Shown: positions 34,744-43,812, counted from the first letter of the stretch. The stretch is 48,739 bases of DNA from an uncultured Collinsella sp. (GCA_934668695.1 CAKUOD010000014.1:1-48739); one strand, 5' to 3'. Notes: generated by a model from the sequence alone, not told the origin. Translations and numbers: made by a program.

Positions 34744-35991
34744 CTAGATCAGGTCCTCCGCATCATCGAAGGCGTCGGTGTCGTGGACACCGCAGAAACG
34801 GGAGCCGGGACGAGCCTGGTTGCGGCACTGGATGCCGTCCTCGGACACGTACTCGCAGCGGCGGACGTCCTCGTCCTCCTCGTCACCGATCAGGTCGGCG
34901 GCGGGCTCCTCGTGAACGGGAACGTTCTTGAGGATGTCGGCGGCAAGCGTCTCGGACTTGATGTCGATGTGCCAGCCGGTCAGGCGCGCGGCGAGGCGGG
35001 CGTTCTGGCCCTCCTTGCCGATGGCGAGGGACAGCTGGTCGTCGGGAACGATGACGCCGGCGTAGGCCTTCTCCTCGTCGATGAGGACGCGGGTGACCTT
35101 AGCGGGCGACAGGGCGTTAGCGACGTAGACGGCAGGATCGGCATCCCACAGGATGACGTCGACGCGCTCGCCACGGAGCTCGCCCACGACAGCGCGAACA
35201 CGGCTGCCCTTGGGGCCGACGCAGGCGCCCACGGGATCCAGGCGGTCGTCGAGCGAGTGGACGGCAACCTTGGAACGCTGGCCGGGCTCGCGGGCGATTG
35301 ACTTGATCTGGACGGTGCCCTCATAGATCTCGGGCACCTCCTGCTCAAACAGACGACGCATGAGCTCAGGGTGGGTACGGGAGATGACAATCGGCGGACG
35401 GCTGTGCTCGCCACGAACCGGCTGCAGGTTGGAGTTGGGGTCGCGAACGTCGATGATCACGGCCTTTATATGCTGGTTGTGCAGGTAGCGCTCGCCCATC
35501 GGACGCTCGTTGCGCTCGTTCTCGTAACGGCGCTGATCGAAGTGCGGCAGCTCGGCCTCGACGCCTTCGCGAATCTTGACGATCGTGAAGTCGGGCGTGG
35601 ACTGCAGCACGGTACCGCTGATGAGGTCACCGATGCGGCCGGAGAACTCCTCGTAGATCTGCTCGCGGGCGGAGTTACGCACGATGGCGTTGATCTCGGC
35701 CTTGGCGTGCTGGGCAGCGATGCGGCTCGTGTTCTTGGGGGTGACGTCGATCTCCTCGAACTCGGTGAAGTTGCCCTCCTCGTCCATGGAATCGTCGATC
35801 GGCTCCAGGCGGTAGACGTAGATCTTGCCGGTGGTGCGGTCGATGGTCACCTTAGCGCCCCACTCAAGATGCAGGATCTCGGCATAGCTCTTGGCGAGCG
35901 ACTGCTCCAGGCGGTCGATCAGGTAGAGCTGGTCGATGTGCTTCTCCTGGCAAAGCTCCATCAGGGCGGACATCATGTCGGATGCTGCCAT
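34744..35991 (-). CDS. nusA: Transcription termination/antitermination factor NusA with zinc-finger-like C-terminal tail
   Basis: RNA polymerase-bound factor for pausing, termination and antitermination. The N-terminal domain ([20 protein letters not shown]) is followed by an S1 domain ([20 protein letters not shown]) and two KH domains ([62 protein letters not shown]). After residue 370 comes an unusual tail with three Cys and one His spaced C-x9-C-x10-C-x2-H ([16 protein letters not shown], then FCGVH). This looks like a small zinc-binding motif, and I do not know it as a standard part of NusA. The ATG is 1 base past the rimP stop, with GGAAGGAAAG upstream. Confidence 0.95.
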   Translation of the reverse strand: MAASDMMSALMELCQEKHIDQLYLIDRLEQSLAKSYAEILHLEWGAKVTIDRTTGKIYVYRLEPIDDSMDEEGNFTEFEEIDVTPKNTSRIAAQHAKAEINAIVRNSAREQIYEEFSGRIGDLISGTVLQSTPDFTIVKIREGVEAELPHFDQRRYENERNERPMGERYLHNQHIKAVIIDVRDPNSNLQPVRGEHSRPPIVISRTHPELMRRLFEQEVPEIYEGTVQIKSIAREPGQRSKVAVHSLDDRLDPVGACVGPKGSRVRAVVGELRGERVDVILWDADPAVYVANALSPAKVTRVLIDEEKAYAGVIVPDDQLSLAIGKEGQNARLAARLTGWHIDIKSETLAADILKNVPVHEEPAADLIGDEEDEDVRRCEYVSEDGIQCRNQARPGSRFCGVHDTDAFDDAEDLI

Positions 35992-35992
35992 C

Positions 35993-36487
35993 TTACTTTC
36001 CTTCCTTCGCGGGCTTGAAGTCGTAGGTGGGCTTCAACTTGCACTTTTTAACATCAGAGAAATCGAGGGTGACGGACTCGCCGTCCTCGAGCTCGAGGGT
36101 CACGTTCGTCTCGGTGGCGGCGGCAATCTTGCCGGCGTACTTGCGACGGCCCTCGGTGGCGGTGGAGGTGAGCTCGCAGTTCTCGCCCACAAAGCGGGCA
36201 AAGTCACTCGGACGGCGCAGCGGGCGCGCCATACCCGGGCTCGACACCTCGAGCGTATAGCTCGAAGAGATGGGGTCGAGCTCCTCAATCACATCGCCGA
36301 CCCACTTGGTGTTAGCCGTGACGTCATTGAGCGACAGGCTCTGACCCTCGGCACCCTCGATACGCACACGCACGCAGGGGGCCTTGGTGGCACCCACGAG
36401 CTCGACGTCGACGATGTCGACATCGTGCTGGGGAGCAACGGCCTCGAGCGCGTCGATGATCGCCTGCTCGGTCTTGGTCTTGACCAT
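35993..36487 (-). CDS. rimP: Ribosome maturation factor RimP
   Basis: A 164-residue factor for 30S assembly. Marks are VDVELVGATKAPCVRVRIEG, the SLNDVTANTKWVGDVIEELDPISSSYTLEVSSPGMARPLRRPSDFARFVG core (conserved E-V-S-S-P-G-ardpL), and a C-terminal SH3-like beta domain. ATG 36487 follows GGAGG at 7 bases. The longer frame to 36736 runs through the promoter and terminator and is rejected. First gene of the rimP-nusA-infB operon. Confidence 0.94.
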   Translation of the reverse strand: MVKTKTEQAIIDALEAVAPQHDVDIVDVELVGATKAPCVRVRIEGAEGQSLSLNDVTANTKWVGDVIEELDPISSSYTLEVSSPGMARPLRRPSDFARFVGENCELTSTATEGRRKYAGKIAAATETNVTLELEDGESVTLDFSDVKKCKLKPTYDFKPAKEGK

Positions 36488-36504
36488 TGCGGCACCTCCA
36501 TCCA

Positions 36505-36540
36505 TACAAAAAAGAAGCGGGGCCGAAACCCCACTTCTTT
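36505..36540 (-). terminator. Leader terminator / attenuator ahead of rimP
   Basis: AAAGAAG and GGGG (36511-36522) pair with CCCC and CTTCTTT (36529-36540), with one internal mismatch. On the minus strand the hairpin is followed by six T. It lies between the promoter at 36566-36594 and the rimP start at 36487, so it would stop most transcripts before rimP unless read through. Confidence 0.75.
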
Positions 36541-36565
36541 CAATTACAACTTCATTTGCAAGCAA

Positions 36566-36594
36566 ACTATAGCAATACCTGCGCAAACGTGCAA
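36566..36594 (-). promoter_or_regulatory. Promoter of the rimP-nusA-infB operon
   Basis: On the minus strand TTGCAC (36594-36589) is separated by 17 bases from TATAGT (36571-36566), which also has an extended -10 TGC directly before it. Transcription should start near 36559, only about 20 bases before the leader terminator. Confidence 0.75.
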
Positions 36595-36751
36595 GCGTCG
36601 TACAAATCCGCAGGTCAGCGTGCGCACAGGTTCTCCACAAGAATAGGACAATTGGACCGGAAGTACCGTGCGGATCGCACCCGGAAGCGCAAAAACGGGC
36701 CGTGCGTCCCAATTCGATGGCCCATTCGGGCCCCAAGGGCGTTCCACGCCT

Positions 36752-36784
36752 AGCCCCTATCGGTCAGACTGACGCTGAGGGGCT
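36752..36784 (+). terminator. Plus-strand hairpin in the gap before the lipoprotein gene
   Basis: AGCCCCT (36752-36758) pairs with AGGGGCT (36778-36784), with partial pairing inside, and is followed by TTCT. No plus-strand gene was found upstream; the stretch 36600-36750 holds no recognisable coding or RNA feature. It may be an attenuator in the leader of the lipoprotein gene or the end of an unseen small RNA. Confidence 0.5.
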
Positions 36785-36855
36785 TTCTGTAACAAGCCAG
36801 CCAACCGGTCGAACAACGGCAAACCATACCAGAGCCCTACGGCAAGGAGGCACCC

Positions 36856-37428
36856 ATGAAACGTCTCGGCACCCTCTGCACGACCGCACTCGCCATCGCA
36901 GCCTGCTCGTTGGCCCTGGCGGGCTGCGGCAACACGAACGGCAAAACCGGGCCAAGTGGGCCGGATCGCGGAAGCACCGAAGCCGCCGAGAAAACGACGC
37001 CACAGGAGGGCTTCGACAAAATCAACGAAGACATCGTCGACCCCCAGGGTCTGGGCCCCGAACCCCAAGAACAGTTCCCCATCGACCTTGAGGCGGATGA
37101 GAACGTCCACGTCACCTGCATCGGCAAGGACACCGACGGCTACGGCGACGCTGCGCTCATCTTTACGGTGACCAACAACACCGGTGTCGACATGATGTTT
37201 GGCGATGTGGACTCCTATGCCTACGTCAACGGCGTGGTCCGCGATGTGCGCATGCGCCAGCAGGTCGCAGCAGGCGAGGAAACGCGCGCCATGCTCACCT
37301 TTGTAGGCACCTTCGACGACCCGGACTTTGATGTGAACAACGACCTCAACGACATCTACCTCAACATCTGGATGTTCGAGGAGCAAACGGGCAACGTTTA
37401 CTTTAGGGACCTGGTACACATCCCGTAG
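36856..37428 (+). CDS. Predicted lipoprotein of unknown function
   Basis: A 190-residue protein with a signal peptide (MKRLGTLCTTALAIAACSL) and lipobox LAGC, lipidated Cys at 24, so it is probably anchored to the outer face of the membrane. A disordered Gly/Thr/Pro-rich linker runs to about 70. The remainder (VHVTCIGKDTDGYGDAALIFTVTNNTGVDMMFGD) looks like a beta-sandwich of the kind found in DUF4352/telokin-like lipoproteins, a fold guess only. AAGGAGG lies 5 bases before the ATG. It stands alone on the plus strand between rimP and leuS, closed by a terminator at 37472-37503. Confidence 0.75.
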   Translation: MKRLGTLCTTALAIAACSLALAGCGNTNGKTGPSGPDRGSTEAAEKTTPQEGFDKINEDIVDPQGLGPEPQEQFPIDLEADENVHVTCIGKDTDGYGDAALIFTVTNNTGVDMMFGDVDSYAYVNGVVRDVRMRQQVAAGEETRAMLTFVGTFDDPDFDVNNDLNDIYLNIWMFEEQTGNVYFRDLVHIP

Positions 37429-37471
37429 AAGACGGTGCGACGCACTGACTAAGCAGGTCATACAACACAAA

Positions 37472-37503
37472 ACGAGGGACAACCCAACCGGATCGCCCCT
37501 CGT
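37472..37503. terminator. Bidirectional terminator between lipoprotein gene and leuS
   Basis: ACGAGGG (37472-37478) pairs with CCCTCGT (37497-37503), flanked by AAAA on the left and CTTTTAT on the right. It can close both convergent genes. Confidence 0.7.
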
Positions 37504-37532
37504 CTTTTATGCGTCAGTTAAGCGCGCAGTGC

Positions 37533-40109
37533 TTACTTGACCACCAGGTTGACCAGCTTGCCGGGCACGCAGATGGCCTTGACGACCGTCTTGCCCTCGA
37601 GCCACTTGGCGACGGCGGCCTCGGCGGCAGCCTGCATATCCTCATTGGAGGCATTGCGGGCCACCTCGACGCGGCCGCGGACCTTACCAAGCACCTGGAC
37701 CACGATCTGCACCGTGTCCTCAACGGACTCGGCCAGGTCGAACTCGGGCCAGGCAGCGGTGTAGGCATTACCCTCGCAGCCGAGCGCCTCATGCCACAAC
37801 TCGTCGGCCCAGAACGGGCAGATGGGGGCAAGGACGCTCACGATGTCCTTGGCCACGCCGTAGCACAGTGCCTTATCACGGGCAGCGCTCTCAGTGGCGT
37901 TGAGGTAGGCGCTCGCGGCGTTGACGAGCTCCATGACGGCAGAGATCGCAGTGTTGAACTGACCGCGATCGTAGTCCTCGGTGCACTTGGCGATGGTGCG
38001 GTGACGCTCGCGATAGAGCTTGAGCGCGGCCTCGTCGAGCACGGACTTGTCGAAGGCCACGTTGGCGTCGCCGAACTGGACGAGCTGCCACACGATACGC
38101 CAAGCGCGCTTGATAAAGCGGTTGGCACCCTCGACGGCCTTGGGGTCCCAGTCAAAGTCCTTCTCGGGCGGGGCGATAAACAGGATCGCCAGACGCATGG
38201 TGTCGGCGCCGTAGGGCTCGATGACCGAGCTCGGGGGCACGACGTTGCCCTTGGACTTGGACATGGTATCGCCGTTCTCGTCCTTGACCATGCCCTGGCA
38301 CAGCAGGTTGGTAAAGGGCTCGTCCACGCTCAGCAGACCCAGGTCGCGCAGCGCCTTGGTAAAGAAGCGGCTGTAGAGCAGGTGCAAAATCGCGTGCTCG
38401 ATGCCACCGATGTAGTTATCGACGGGCATCCAACGATCAGCGGCCTCGCGGGAGAAGGGCAGCTCGGTGTTGTGCGGGTCGGTATAGCGCAGGTAATACC
38501 AGCTGGAGCAGGTGAAGGTGTCCATGGTATCGGTCTCGCGCTTGGCCGGGCGGCCGCAGACCGGGCAGGTGGTCTCGTAGAACTCCTTGCACTCGGCGAG
38601 GGTCTCGCCGGCGCCCAGGTCCAGGTTCTCGGGCAGCGTCACCGGCAGCTGGTCCTCGGGTACGGGGACGATGCCGCAGTGCTCGCAGTGGATGGCCGGG
38701 ATGGGGTTGCCCCAATAGCGCTGACGGGAAATGAGCCAATCGCGCAGACGGAACTCGACCTTGCGACGACCGCAGCCCATGGCCTCGAGGTCGGCCACGA
38801 TCGCAGCCTCGCCCTCGGAGTGCTTGCCGCCGCGCATGCCGGTGTACTTGCCGGACTGGACGAGCGTGCCCTCGGCAGCGTGGGCGCAATCCCAGTCGAC
38901 GGTCTCGGCATGGAAGGTATCGATGGTCTCACCGTTAGCCTCGACGGCTGCGCGGTCGTCATCGTCCAGGATGATCGGCACGATCGGCAGGTCATACTTG
39001 CGGGCAAACTCAAAATCGCGCTGGTCGCCGCAGGGAACGGCCATGACAGCGCCGGTGCCGTAGTCGGCAACAACATAATCGGCAACCCACACGGGGACCT
39101 TCTCGCCGTTGACCGGGTTCACCACGTAGCGGCCGGTAAAGGCACCGTGCTTCTCGAGGGTGCCCTGGGCACGCTCGACGGCGGAGATATGCTTGGAGTC
39201 CTCGACGATCTTGGTCACGGCCTCCTCGTACTCCGTGCCCTCGACGAGCTCGTGCAGACGAGCGTACTCGGGAGCCAAGACAAAGAAGGAGACACCAAAG
39301 AGCGTGTCGGCTCGCGTGGTGAAGACGGTGATCTTACCCTCGTCGCCCTCGATGGGCTCGCCATCCTTGTCGCACAGGGTAAAGTCGACCTCGGCGCCCT
39401 CGGAACGACCGATCCAGTTGGCCTGCATCTGCTTGACGCGCTCGGGCCAGCCGGGGAGCTTCTCCAGGTCGTCGAGCAGCTCCTGGGAGTACTCGGTGAT
39501 CTTGAAGTACCACTGCTCCAGGTCGCGCTTCTCGGGCTCGGTGCCGCAGCGCCAGCACTTGCCCTCGGTGACCTGCTCGTTGGCCAGAACGGTCTTGCAG
39601 TTAGGACACCAGTTGACCGGGTTCTTCTTGCGGTAGACCAGGCCCTTTTCCCACAGCTTCTCAAAGATCCACTGACCCCAGCGGTAGTAGTCGGGGCTAC
39701 AGGTCTTGACCATGCGATCCAGATCGTAGGAGAAGCCCATGCGCTTCATCGTGGCGAGAGCCTGGTCCATGTTCTTATACGTCCAGGCGGCAGCCTGCGT
39801 GTTGTGCTTGATGGCGGCGTTCTCGGCAGGCAGGCCAAAGGCATCGAAGCCGATGGGGTGAAGCACGTCGTAGCCGCGCATGCGGGCCTGACGGGCCATG
39901 GCATCGCCGATGGTGTAGTTGCGCGCGTGGCCCATGTGCAGGTCGCCCGACGGATACGGGAACATCTCGAGCACGTACTTCTTGGGCTTGCTGGCGTCGG
40001 TGTCGACGGCAAAGAGGTTGGAGTCCTCCCAGGCCTTCATCCACTTGGACTCAATGGCCTGTGCGTCGTAGGCAGGGATCTCGTCCTTATGATCTGTGCA
40101 ATCGCACAT
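37533..40109 (-). CDS. leuS: Leucyl-tRNA synthetase
   Basis: Charges tRNA-Leu. The 858-residue class I enzyme has the HIGH-type motif HMGH at 58-61 in [16 protein letters not shown], a zinc-like insert with [14 protein letters not shown] and CWRCG, and the CP1 editing domain with TTRADTLFG and the [20 protein letters not shown] stretch. A second CxxC set (CEHCG; CPVCG) follows, then the KMSKS-type TMSKSKGN near 616. The DALR-type anticodon domain and C-terminal extension end in KLVNLVVK. Length is normal. AAGGAG (40115-40120) precedes the ATG. It is preceded by an unusual long hairpin leader. Confidence 0.97.
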   Translation of the reverse strand: MCDCTDHKDEIPAYDAQAIESKWMKAWEDSNLFAVDTDASKPKKYVLEMFPYPSGDLHMGHARNYTIGDAMARQARMRGYDVLHPIGFDAFGLPAENAAIKHNTQAAAWTYKNMDQALATMKRMGFSYDLDRMVKTCSPDYYRWGQWIFEKLWEKGLVYRKKNPVNWCPNCKTVLANEQVTEGKCWRCGTEPEKRDLEQWYFKITEYSQELLDDLEKLPGWPERVKQMQANWIGRSEGAEVDFTLCDKDGEPIEGDEGKITVFTTRADTLFGVSFFVLAPEYARLHELVEGTEYEEAVTKIVEDSKHISAVERAQGTLEKHGAFTGRYVVNPVNGEKVPVWVADYVVADYGTGAVMAVPCGDQRDFEFARKYDLPIVPIILDDDDRAAVEANGETIDTFHAETVDWDCAHAAEGTLVQSGKYTGMRGGKHSEGEAAIVADLEAMGCGRRKVEFRLRDWLISRQRYWGNPIPAIHCEHCGIVPVPEDQLPVTLPENLDLGAGETLAECKEFYETTCPVCGRPAKRETDTMDTFTCSSWYYLRYTDPHNTELPFSREAADRWMPVDNYIGGIEHAILHLLYSRFFTKALRDLGLLSVDEPFTNLLCQGMVKDENGDTMSKSKGNVVPPSSVIEPYGADTMRLAILFIAPPEKDFDWDPKAVEGANRFIKRAWRIVWQLVQFGDANVAFDKSVLDEAALKLYRERHRTIAKCTEDYDRGQFNTAISAVMELVNAASAYLNATESAARDKALCYGVAKDIVSVLAPICPFWADELWHEALGCEGNAYTAAWPEFDLAESVEDTVQIVVQVLGKVRGRVEVARNASNEDMQAAAEAAVAKWLEGKTVVKAICVPGKLVNLVVK

Positions 40110-40132
40110 ATCAGCTCCTTTAATCTTAGCTG

Positions 40133-40251
40133 GGGTCGGTCGGCTTAGCTTTATTCGCTACTGCGGACAGTCCTGCGCAAGACGAAGAGCACATTAAGTG
40201 CTCTTCTTTGCGTGCGGAACTTGTAGCAAACAAAGCTAAGCCGACCGACCC
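40133..40251 (-). promoter_or_regulatory. 119-base inverted-repeat leader ahead of leuS
   Basis: A 20-bp perfect inverted repeat (40133-40152 with 40232-40251; arm GGGTCGGTCGGCTTAGCTTT) encloses a second hairpin (GAAGAGCAC 40184-40192 with GTGCTCTTC 40198-40206) and further pairs (GCGCAA with TTGCGT). The 3' arm on the leuS mRNA ends 12 bases before the ribosome site. The conserved T-box sequence (TGGNACCGCG) is not seen, so it is not a recognisable T-box. An extended -10 (TGCTATCAT) just upstream, near 40270-40278, could drive it. Confidence 0.6.
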
Positions 40252-40285
40252 TAAGGTTAACTTGACTGATGATAGCAAATACAAC

Positions 40286-40320
40286 AAGCGAGATGCCTGC
40301 GACTTGCAGGCATCTCGCTT
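40286..40320. terminator. Terminator-like hairpin between guaB and leuS
   Basis: A perfect 15-bp stem (40286-40300 with 40306-40320, 5-base loop) is followed on the plus strand by TTATC and on the minus strand by GTTGTA. It most likely ends guaB transcripts before the leuS promoter. Confidence 0.7.
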
Positions 40321-40384
40321 TATCTAAATAACGTGGTTGAAACTCAACCTTTATGTGCAACCCGTTCTAGAAGGAACGAGTTTT

Positions 40385-40470
40385 CCAGGTGCCGCAGGTT
40401 GCCGTGAAAGAGGAGCGCCGCGTACTTAGGTACGCAAGCGACGGTTTGAACGGCAAGATGCGGTGCCTGG
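40385..40470. repeat. Structured intergenic repeat, copy A (candidate non-coding RNA)
   Basis: The element folds as a long stem. The outer pair is 40385-40396 with 40459-40470 (12 bp with two wobbles), the middle pair TTGCCGT 40399-40405 with ACGGCAA 40450-40456, and the apex GCGTAC 40420-40425 with GTACGC 40430-40435. The internal loops GAAAGAGGAGCG and AGCGACGGTTTGA are identical to those in copy B at 43813-43910. It lies 9 bases past the guaB stop. The strand of expression is unclear because the element is nearly symmetrical. Confidence 0.6.
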
Positions 40471-40479
40471 GAAAGCCGC

Positions 40480-41991
40480 TTATCGATAAGACACAGACTG
40501 CTGGGAGTCCTTGACGACTACGTCGTGGGCGCCGCCTTCGACGATCGAGGTCGAGCTCACCAGGGTCAGGCGTGCCTTTTCCTGGAGTTCGGGGATCGAG
40601 AGGGCGCCGCAGTTGCACATCGTGGACTTGACCTTGTAGAGCGTGCCGCCCACGCCGTCCTTGAGGGAGCCGGCGTAGGGAACGTAGGAATCGACGCCCT
40701 CGACGAAGCTGAGCTTCGCGGCGCCGCCCAGGTCGTAGCGCTGCCAGTTGCGGGCACGTGCAGAACCCTCGCCCCAGTACTCCTTCATGTACTGACCGTT
40801 CACATTGACACGCTCGGTCGGGCTCTCGTCAAAGCGGGCGAAGTAACGGCCCAGCATCATAAAGTCGGCGCCCATGGCAAGGGCGAGCGTCATGTGGTAG
40901 TCGTAGACGATGCCGCCGTCGGAGCACACGGGCACGTAAACACCGGTCTCCTCGTAGTACTCGTCGCGAGCGCGGCAGACGTCAATCAGCGCGGTGGCCT
41001 GGCCACGGCCGATGCCCTTGGTCTCGCGGGTAATGCAGATGGAACCGCCGCCGATACCGACCTTGATGAAGTCGGCACCGCAGTCGGCCAGGAAGCGGAA
41101 GCCCTCGGCGTCGACGACGTTACCGGCACCGACCTTGACGTCCTCGCCGTAGTTGGCGCGGATCCACTCAATGGTGCGCTTCTGCCACTCGCTGAAGCCC
41201 TCGGAGGAGTCGATGCACAGAACGTCGGCACCGGCCTCGATGAGCAGCGGCACGCGCTCGGCATAGTCGCGGGTGTTGATACCGGCGCCGACCATGTAGC
41301 GCTTGTCGTTATCGAGCAACTCGTTGGGGTTGGTCTTGTGGCTGTCGTAGTCCTTGCGGAAGACGATGCCCATGAGGTGATCATTGTCGTCGACGATAGG
41401 CAGAGCGTTGAGCTTGTTGTCCCAAATGACGTCGTTGGCAACCTTGAGGCTGATGTTCTTGTCGCCCACGATGAGCTGCTCACGCGGGGTCATGAACTCG
41501 GAGACCTTCTTCTGGTGGTCATCGCGGCTGGGACGATAGTCACGGCTGGTGACGATGCCCAGGAGCTTGCCCTTGGGAGTGCCGTCGTCGGTGACCGGCA
41601 TGGTGGAGTGACCGGTCTTCTCCTTGAGCTCGATGACCTGCTCCATGGTCATGTCGGGGGTCAGCGTGGAATCGGACTGAACGAAGCCGGCCTTGTGATC
41701 CTTGACGGCCTTGACCATAGCGGCCTCAGACTCGGCGCTCTGGGAACCGTAAATGAAGGACAGGCCACCCTCGGTAGCGAGCGCGACACCCATGTCGACG
41801 CCCGAGACGGACTGCATGATGGCGGAAACCATGGGGATGTTCAGGGTGATTGCCGGCTTCTCACCGCGCTTAAAGCGGGTTAGCGGCGTCTTAAGCGAGA
41901 CGTTGTTGGGGATGCACTGCGAGGACGAATAGCCAGGGACCAGCAGATACTCCGAAAACGTGTGGGACTCACCGGGAAAGAACGTAGCCAT
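40480..41991 (-). CDS. guaB: Inosine-5'-monophosphate dehydrogenase
   Basis: Oxidises IMP to XMP, the committed step to GTP. The 503 residues begin [12 protein letters not shown], then have a tandem CBS module at roughly 95-225 ([46 protein letters not shown]). The catalytic loop [10 protein letters not shown] with the active-site Cys is near residue 317. The flap region [26 protein letters not shown] follows. This version resembles the variant IMPDH group with the NWQRYDLGG flap. AAAGGAG precedes the ATG. A 12-bp palindrome lies in its upstream region. Confidence 0.95.
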   Translation of the reverse strand: MATFFPGESHTFSEYLLVPGYSSSQCIPNNVSLKTPLTRFKRGEKPAITLNIPMVSAIMQSVSGVDMGVALATEGGLSFIYGSQSAESEAAMVKAVKDHKAGFVQSDSTLTPDMTMEQVIELKEKTGHSTMPVTDDGTPKGKLLGIVTSRDYRPSRDDHQKKVSEFMTPREQLIVGDKNISLKVANDVIWDNKLNALPIVDDNDHLMGIVFRKDYDSHKTNPNELLDNDKRYMVGAGINTRDYAERVPLLIEAGADVLCIDSSEGFSEWQKRTIEWIRANYGEDVKVGAGNVVDAEGFRFLADCGADFIKVGIGGGSICITRETKGIGRGQATALIDVCRARDEYYEETGVYVPVCSDGGIVYDYHMTLALAMGADFMMLGRYFARFDESPTERVNVNGQYMKEYWGEGSARARNWQRYDLGGAAKLSFVEGVDSYVPYAGSLKDGVGGTLYKVKSTMCNCGALSIPELQEKARLTLVSSTSIVEGGAHDVVVKDSQQSVSYR

Positions 41992-42041
41992 GTTTCTCCT
42001 TTTTCCATGCGACCGGTCGGCTGCAGGCCTCGTAGGACCCA

Positions 42042-42061
42042 GCCCAACCTTGGGCGCCCAA
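42042..42061. promoter_or_regulatory. Hairpin and overlapping palindrome in guaB / ModE-like intergenic region
   Basis: GCCCAACCTTGGGC (42042-42055) is a hairpin and overlaps the 12-bp palindrome TTGGGCGCCCAA (42050-42061). The two are mutually exclusive folds in the guaB leader. It could be an operator or a leader switch; no known purine riboswitch pattern was seen. Confidence 0.35.
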
Positions 42062-42091
42062 TACTGGGGAAGTATCTTAACGCACTTTGAC

Positions 42092-42100
42092 TGCTACAAT
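42092..42100 (+). promoter_or_regulatory. Extended -10 promoter of the ModE-like gene
   Basis: TGCTACAAT (42092-42100) is an extended -10 without a good -35 box. Transcription would start near 42107, giving a leader of about 80 bases. Confidence 0.45.
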
Positions 42101-42184
42101 GCATGATTTAAGAAGAGCACACGAGGGTTTGACGCAGGCTTTGCGTTTGCCCAGCAAACACTTTAGCGGGGAGACGTGGAGCGT

Positions 42185-42532
42185 ATGAAGTACAAGACGA
42201 CGGCAAAGTTGGTCATTCAAGCGTGCGACAAGGATCTGCCGGGCGTGTTCGGCCACGGCTGCGTCTTGCTGCTGCAGGGCATCGCCCGCGAGCACTCGCT
42301 CAATCGCGCCGCCAAGAGCATGGGCATGGCGTATTCCAAGGCCTGGCGCATCGTGAACGAGGCCGAAAGCCAGCTAGGCTGCAAGCTCATCGAGCGCGAC
42401 GGCGCCCGCGGATCCACGCTCACCCCCGCCGGTGAGCGAGCAATAGCAGTCTACGAGGAGCTGCAGGCCGACATCAACAACGTCATCGCCACCAAAGCCG
42501 ACAACCTCATCGCCAGCATCAACGCGGAGTAG
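42185..42532 (+). CDS. ModE-like winged-helix transcriptional regulator (DNA-binding domain only)
   Basis: A 115-residue protein that consists almost wholly of a LysR/ModE-type winged helix. LLLQGIAREHSLNRAAKSMGMAYSKAWRIVNEAESQLGCKLIERD contains the helix-turn-helix (AAKSMGMAYSKAW is the typical ModE pattern), followed by the wing GARGSTLTPAGERAI. The molybdate-binding TOBE domains of full ModE are absent, so any ligand sensing must be done elsewhere or not at all. The start could be ATG 42185 or GTG 42176; the ribosome site GGGGAG (42169-42174) leaves this open. No molybdenum genes are in the window. Confidence 0.8.
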   Translation: MKYKTTAKLVIQACDKDLPGVFGHGCVLLLQGIAREHSLNRAAKSMGMAYSKAWRIVNEAESQLGCKLIERDGARGSTLTPAGERAIAVYEELQADINNVIATKADNLIASINAE

Positions 42533-42591
42533 TCCTTTTAGGCGGTTTTTAGCCCACAGCGCCCTCGGGATGAGGCTCGCGCCACAAAACG

Positions 42592-42729
42592 GGCCCATCT
42601 ACTACGTTTAGTTGAATACCCTCGACCATACCGGACATTATGAAATTAAAACCGCTGGTAAACAGCTTGGTAATTTTCAAAATAGGCGGGTGTGGTCGAT
42701 TCCTATTGCTTAAACGTAGTAAATAGGCC
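42592..42729. repeat. 138-base AT-rich inverted-repeat element
   Basis: The 19-base ends (42592-42610 and 42711-42729) are inverted copies with two C/T differences that would still pair as wobbles in RNA; both contain TACTACGTTTA. Inside, CTCGACCATACC pairs with GGTGTGGTCGAT, and GCTGGTAAACAGC forms a small apical hairpin. The whole stretch can fold into one long arm. It fills the gap between the ModE-like gene and the PLP enzyme gene and contains no coding frame. It could be a miniature transposable element or a structured RNA. Confidence 0.55.
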
Positions 42730-42755
42730 GTTTTCGTGACACAGACCCCGATTAG

Positions 42756-43748
42756 CTACTTGCGAAGGGCGTTATCGAGAGTGGCAGCCACCTGCAGAGG
42801 GTCGTCGGTGCCGGCGAAGAGGCGGATGGCGCTCCCCTGCTTACCGCGCGGGGCCGAAAGGCGCGTTGCTGAGCCGCCGGCGGGTGATGTGCGGAATTCG
42901 TCCGGCAGTATGCTGAAAAATTCACCCGCGATGCAGTCCATCAGGTCAAACTCTACTGCCGGGCCAAAACCGTGCTCCAGGATGCCGGTCGCGATGGCAT
43001 GGTCGGGATGCGAGGTCAGCCCGGGATAGCGCACGTTACGTACCATCTCGTTGGCGGCCAGATACTCGGCCAGCGCACGGGCACGGTCGAAGTGCGCCTG
43101 CATGCGAGCATCGAGCGAGGACAACCCGCGTTCTAGCACGTCGGTCTCCTCAGCAGACAGGTCAAGCGCAGACGCACCACAGTCCGCAAGCAACGCGTGC
43201 GCGCACTCTGCGGCGGCATCCACGCGATGGCGCTTGAGCTGCGAGCGCGCCACCGAGACGGCGACGAGCTTGCGCGGAGCTTCGCCGGCACACACGCGAT
43301 CGAGCGCCTCGAGCGACAGCGCGGCACCCAAGCGCAACGGATCGCATCCAAAAACACCTGCCACGGTGTTATCCACCACAAGCAGCGCATGCGCCTCGCG
43401 AGCCGCGCGGCCCAGGGCACGAAGATCGGGCACACGCAGGCCAAACCCGCCGATGGAATTGACGAACCACCACAGATGCGACCCGCCATCATCAAACGAA
43501 GCATCAAAGCCCTCGGACGCGGCAGCAAACGTCGCAGCCGCAGGCTCCCCCACCAGCGCAACATCGCAGCCATCAAAGCCGCGAGCAAACGCATCGGCAA
43601 AGTCGTCCGCAAAGGCCACCAGGCGATCACTGGGCCGCACAATCCCCAACAGTGACAGCGCCGCCGGCACATGCGAGGCCGAAACTAGACGCGCCTCACG
43701 CGCGCCGGCCCTTGCAGCCCAGGACTCTTCTAGCTGTTGCACGTCCAC
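42756..43748 (-). CDS. Divergent Cys/Met-metabolism PLP-dependent enzyme homologue
   Basis: A protein of about 330 residues related to the cystathionine gamma-synthase/lyase group. Family traces are LVVDNTVAGVFGCDPLRLGA (normally VDNT near the cofactor site), RNVRYPGLTSHPDHAIATGIL, FGPAVEFDL, and the C-terminal IRLFAGTDDPLQVAATLDNAL. The usual S-x-T-K motif holding the PLP lysine is not recognisable; VSVARSQLKRH occupies that place, and its Lys may or may not serve. Activity is therefore uncertain, and it may be a degenerate or re-purposed member. The start is unclear: GTG 43748 follows AAGGA at 10 bases, while ATG 43775 has no ribosome site. Confidence 0.7.
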   Translation of the reverse strand: MDVQQLEESWAARAGAREARLVSASHVPAALSLLGIVRPSDRLVAFADDFADAFARGFDGCDVALVGEPAAATFAAASEGFDASFDDGGSHLWWFVNSIGGFGLRVPDLRALGRAAREAHALLVVDNTVAGVFGCDPLRLGAALSLEALDRVCAGEAPRKLVAVSVARSQLKRHRVDAAAECAHALLADCGASALDLSAEETDVLERGLSSLDARMQAHFDRARALAEYLAANEMVRNVRYPGLTSHPDHAIATGILEHGFGPAVEFDLMDCIAGEFFSILPDEFRTSPAGGSATRLSAPRGKQGSAIRLFAGTDDPLQVAATLDNALRK

Positions 43749-43812
43749 GCGACACCAATCCTTACATAAAACCAAACCAAATAAGCTTTCCAGGTTGAGG
43801 ATAGCTAGCGAG

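Noticed and set aside
36600..36784. Small RNA (SRP RNA or similar) ending at the plus-strand hairpin
   Set aside because: No SRP, tmRNA or RNase P signature could be seen and no convincing promoter precedes it; kept only as a terminator-like hairpin.
40110..40260. T-box riboswitch ahead of leuS
   Set aside because: The location fits, but the conserved T-box bulge sequence and terminator/antiterminator pair were not found; only a long hairpin is present.
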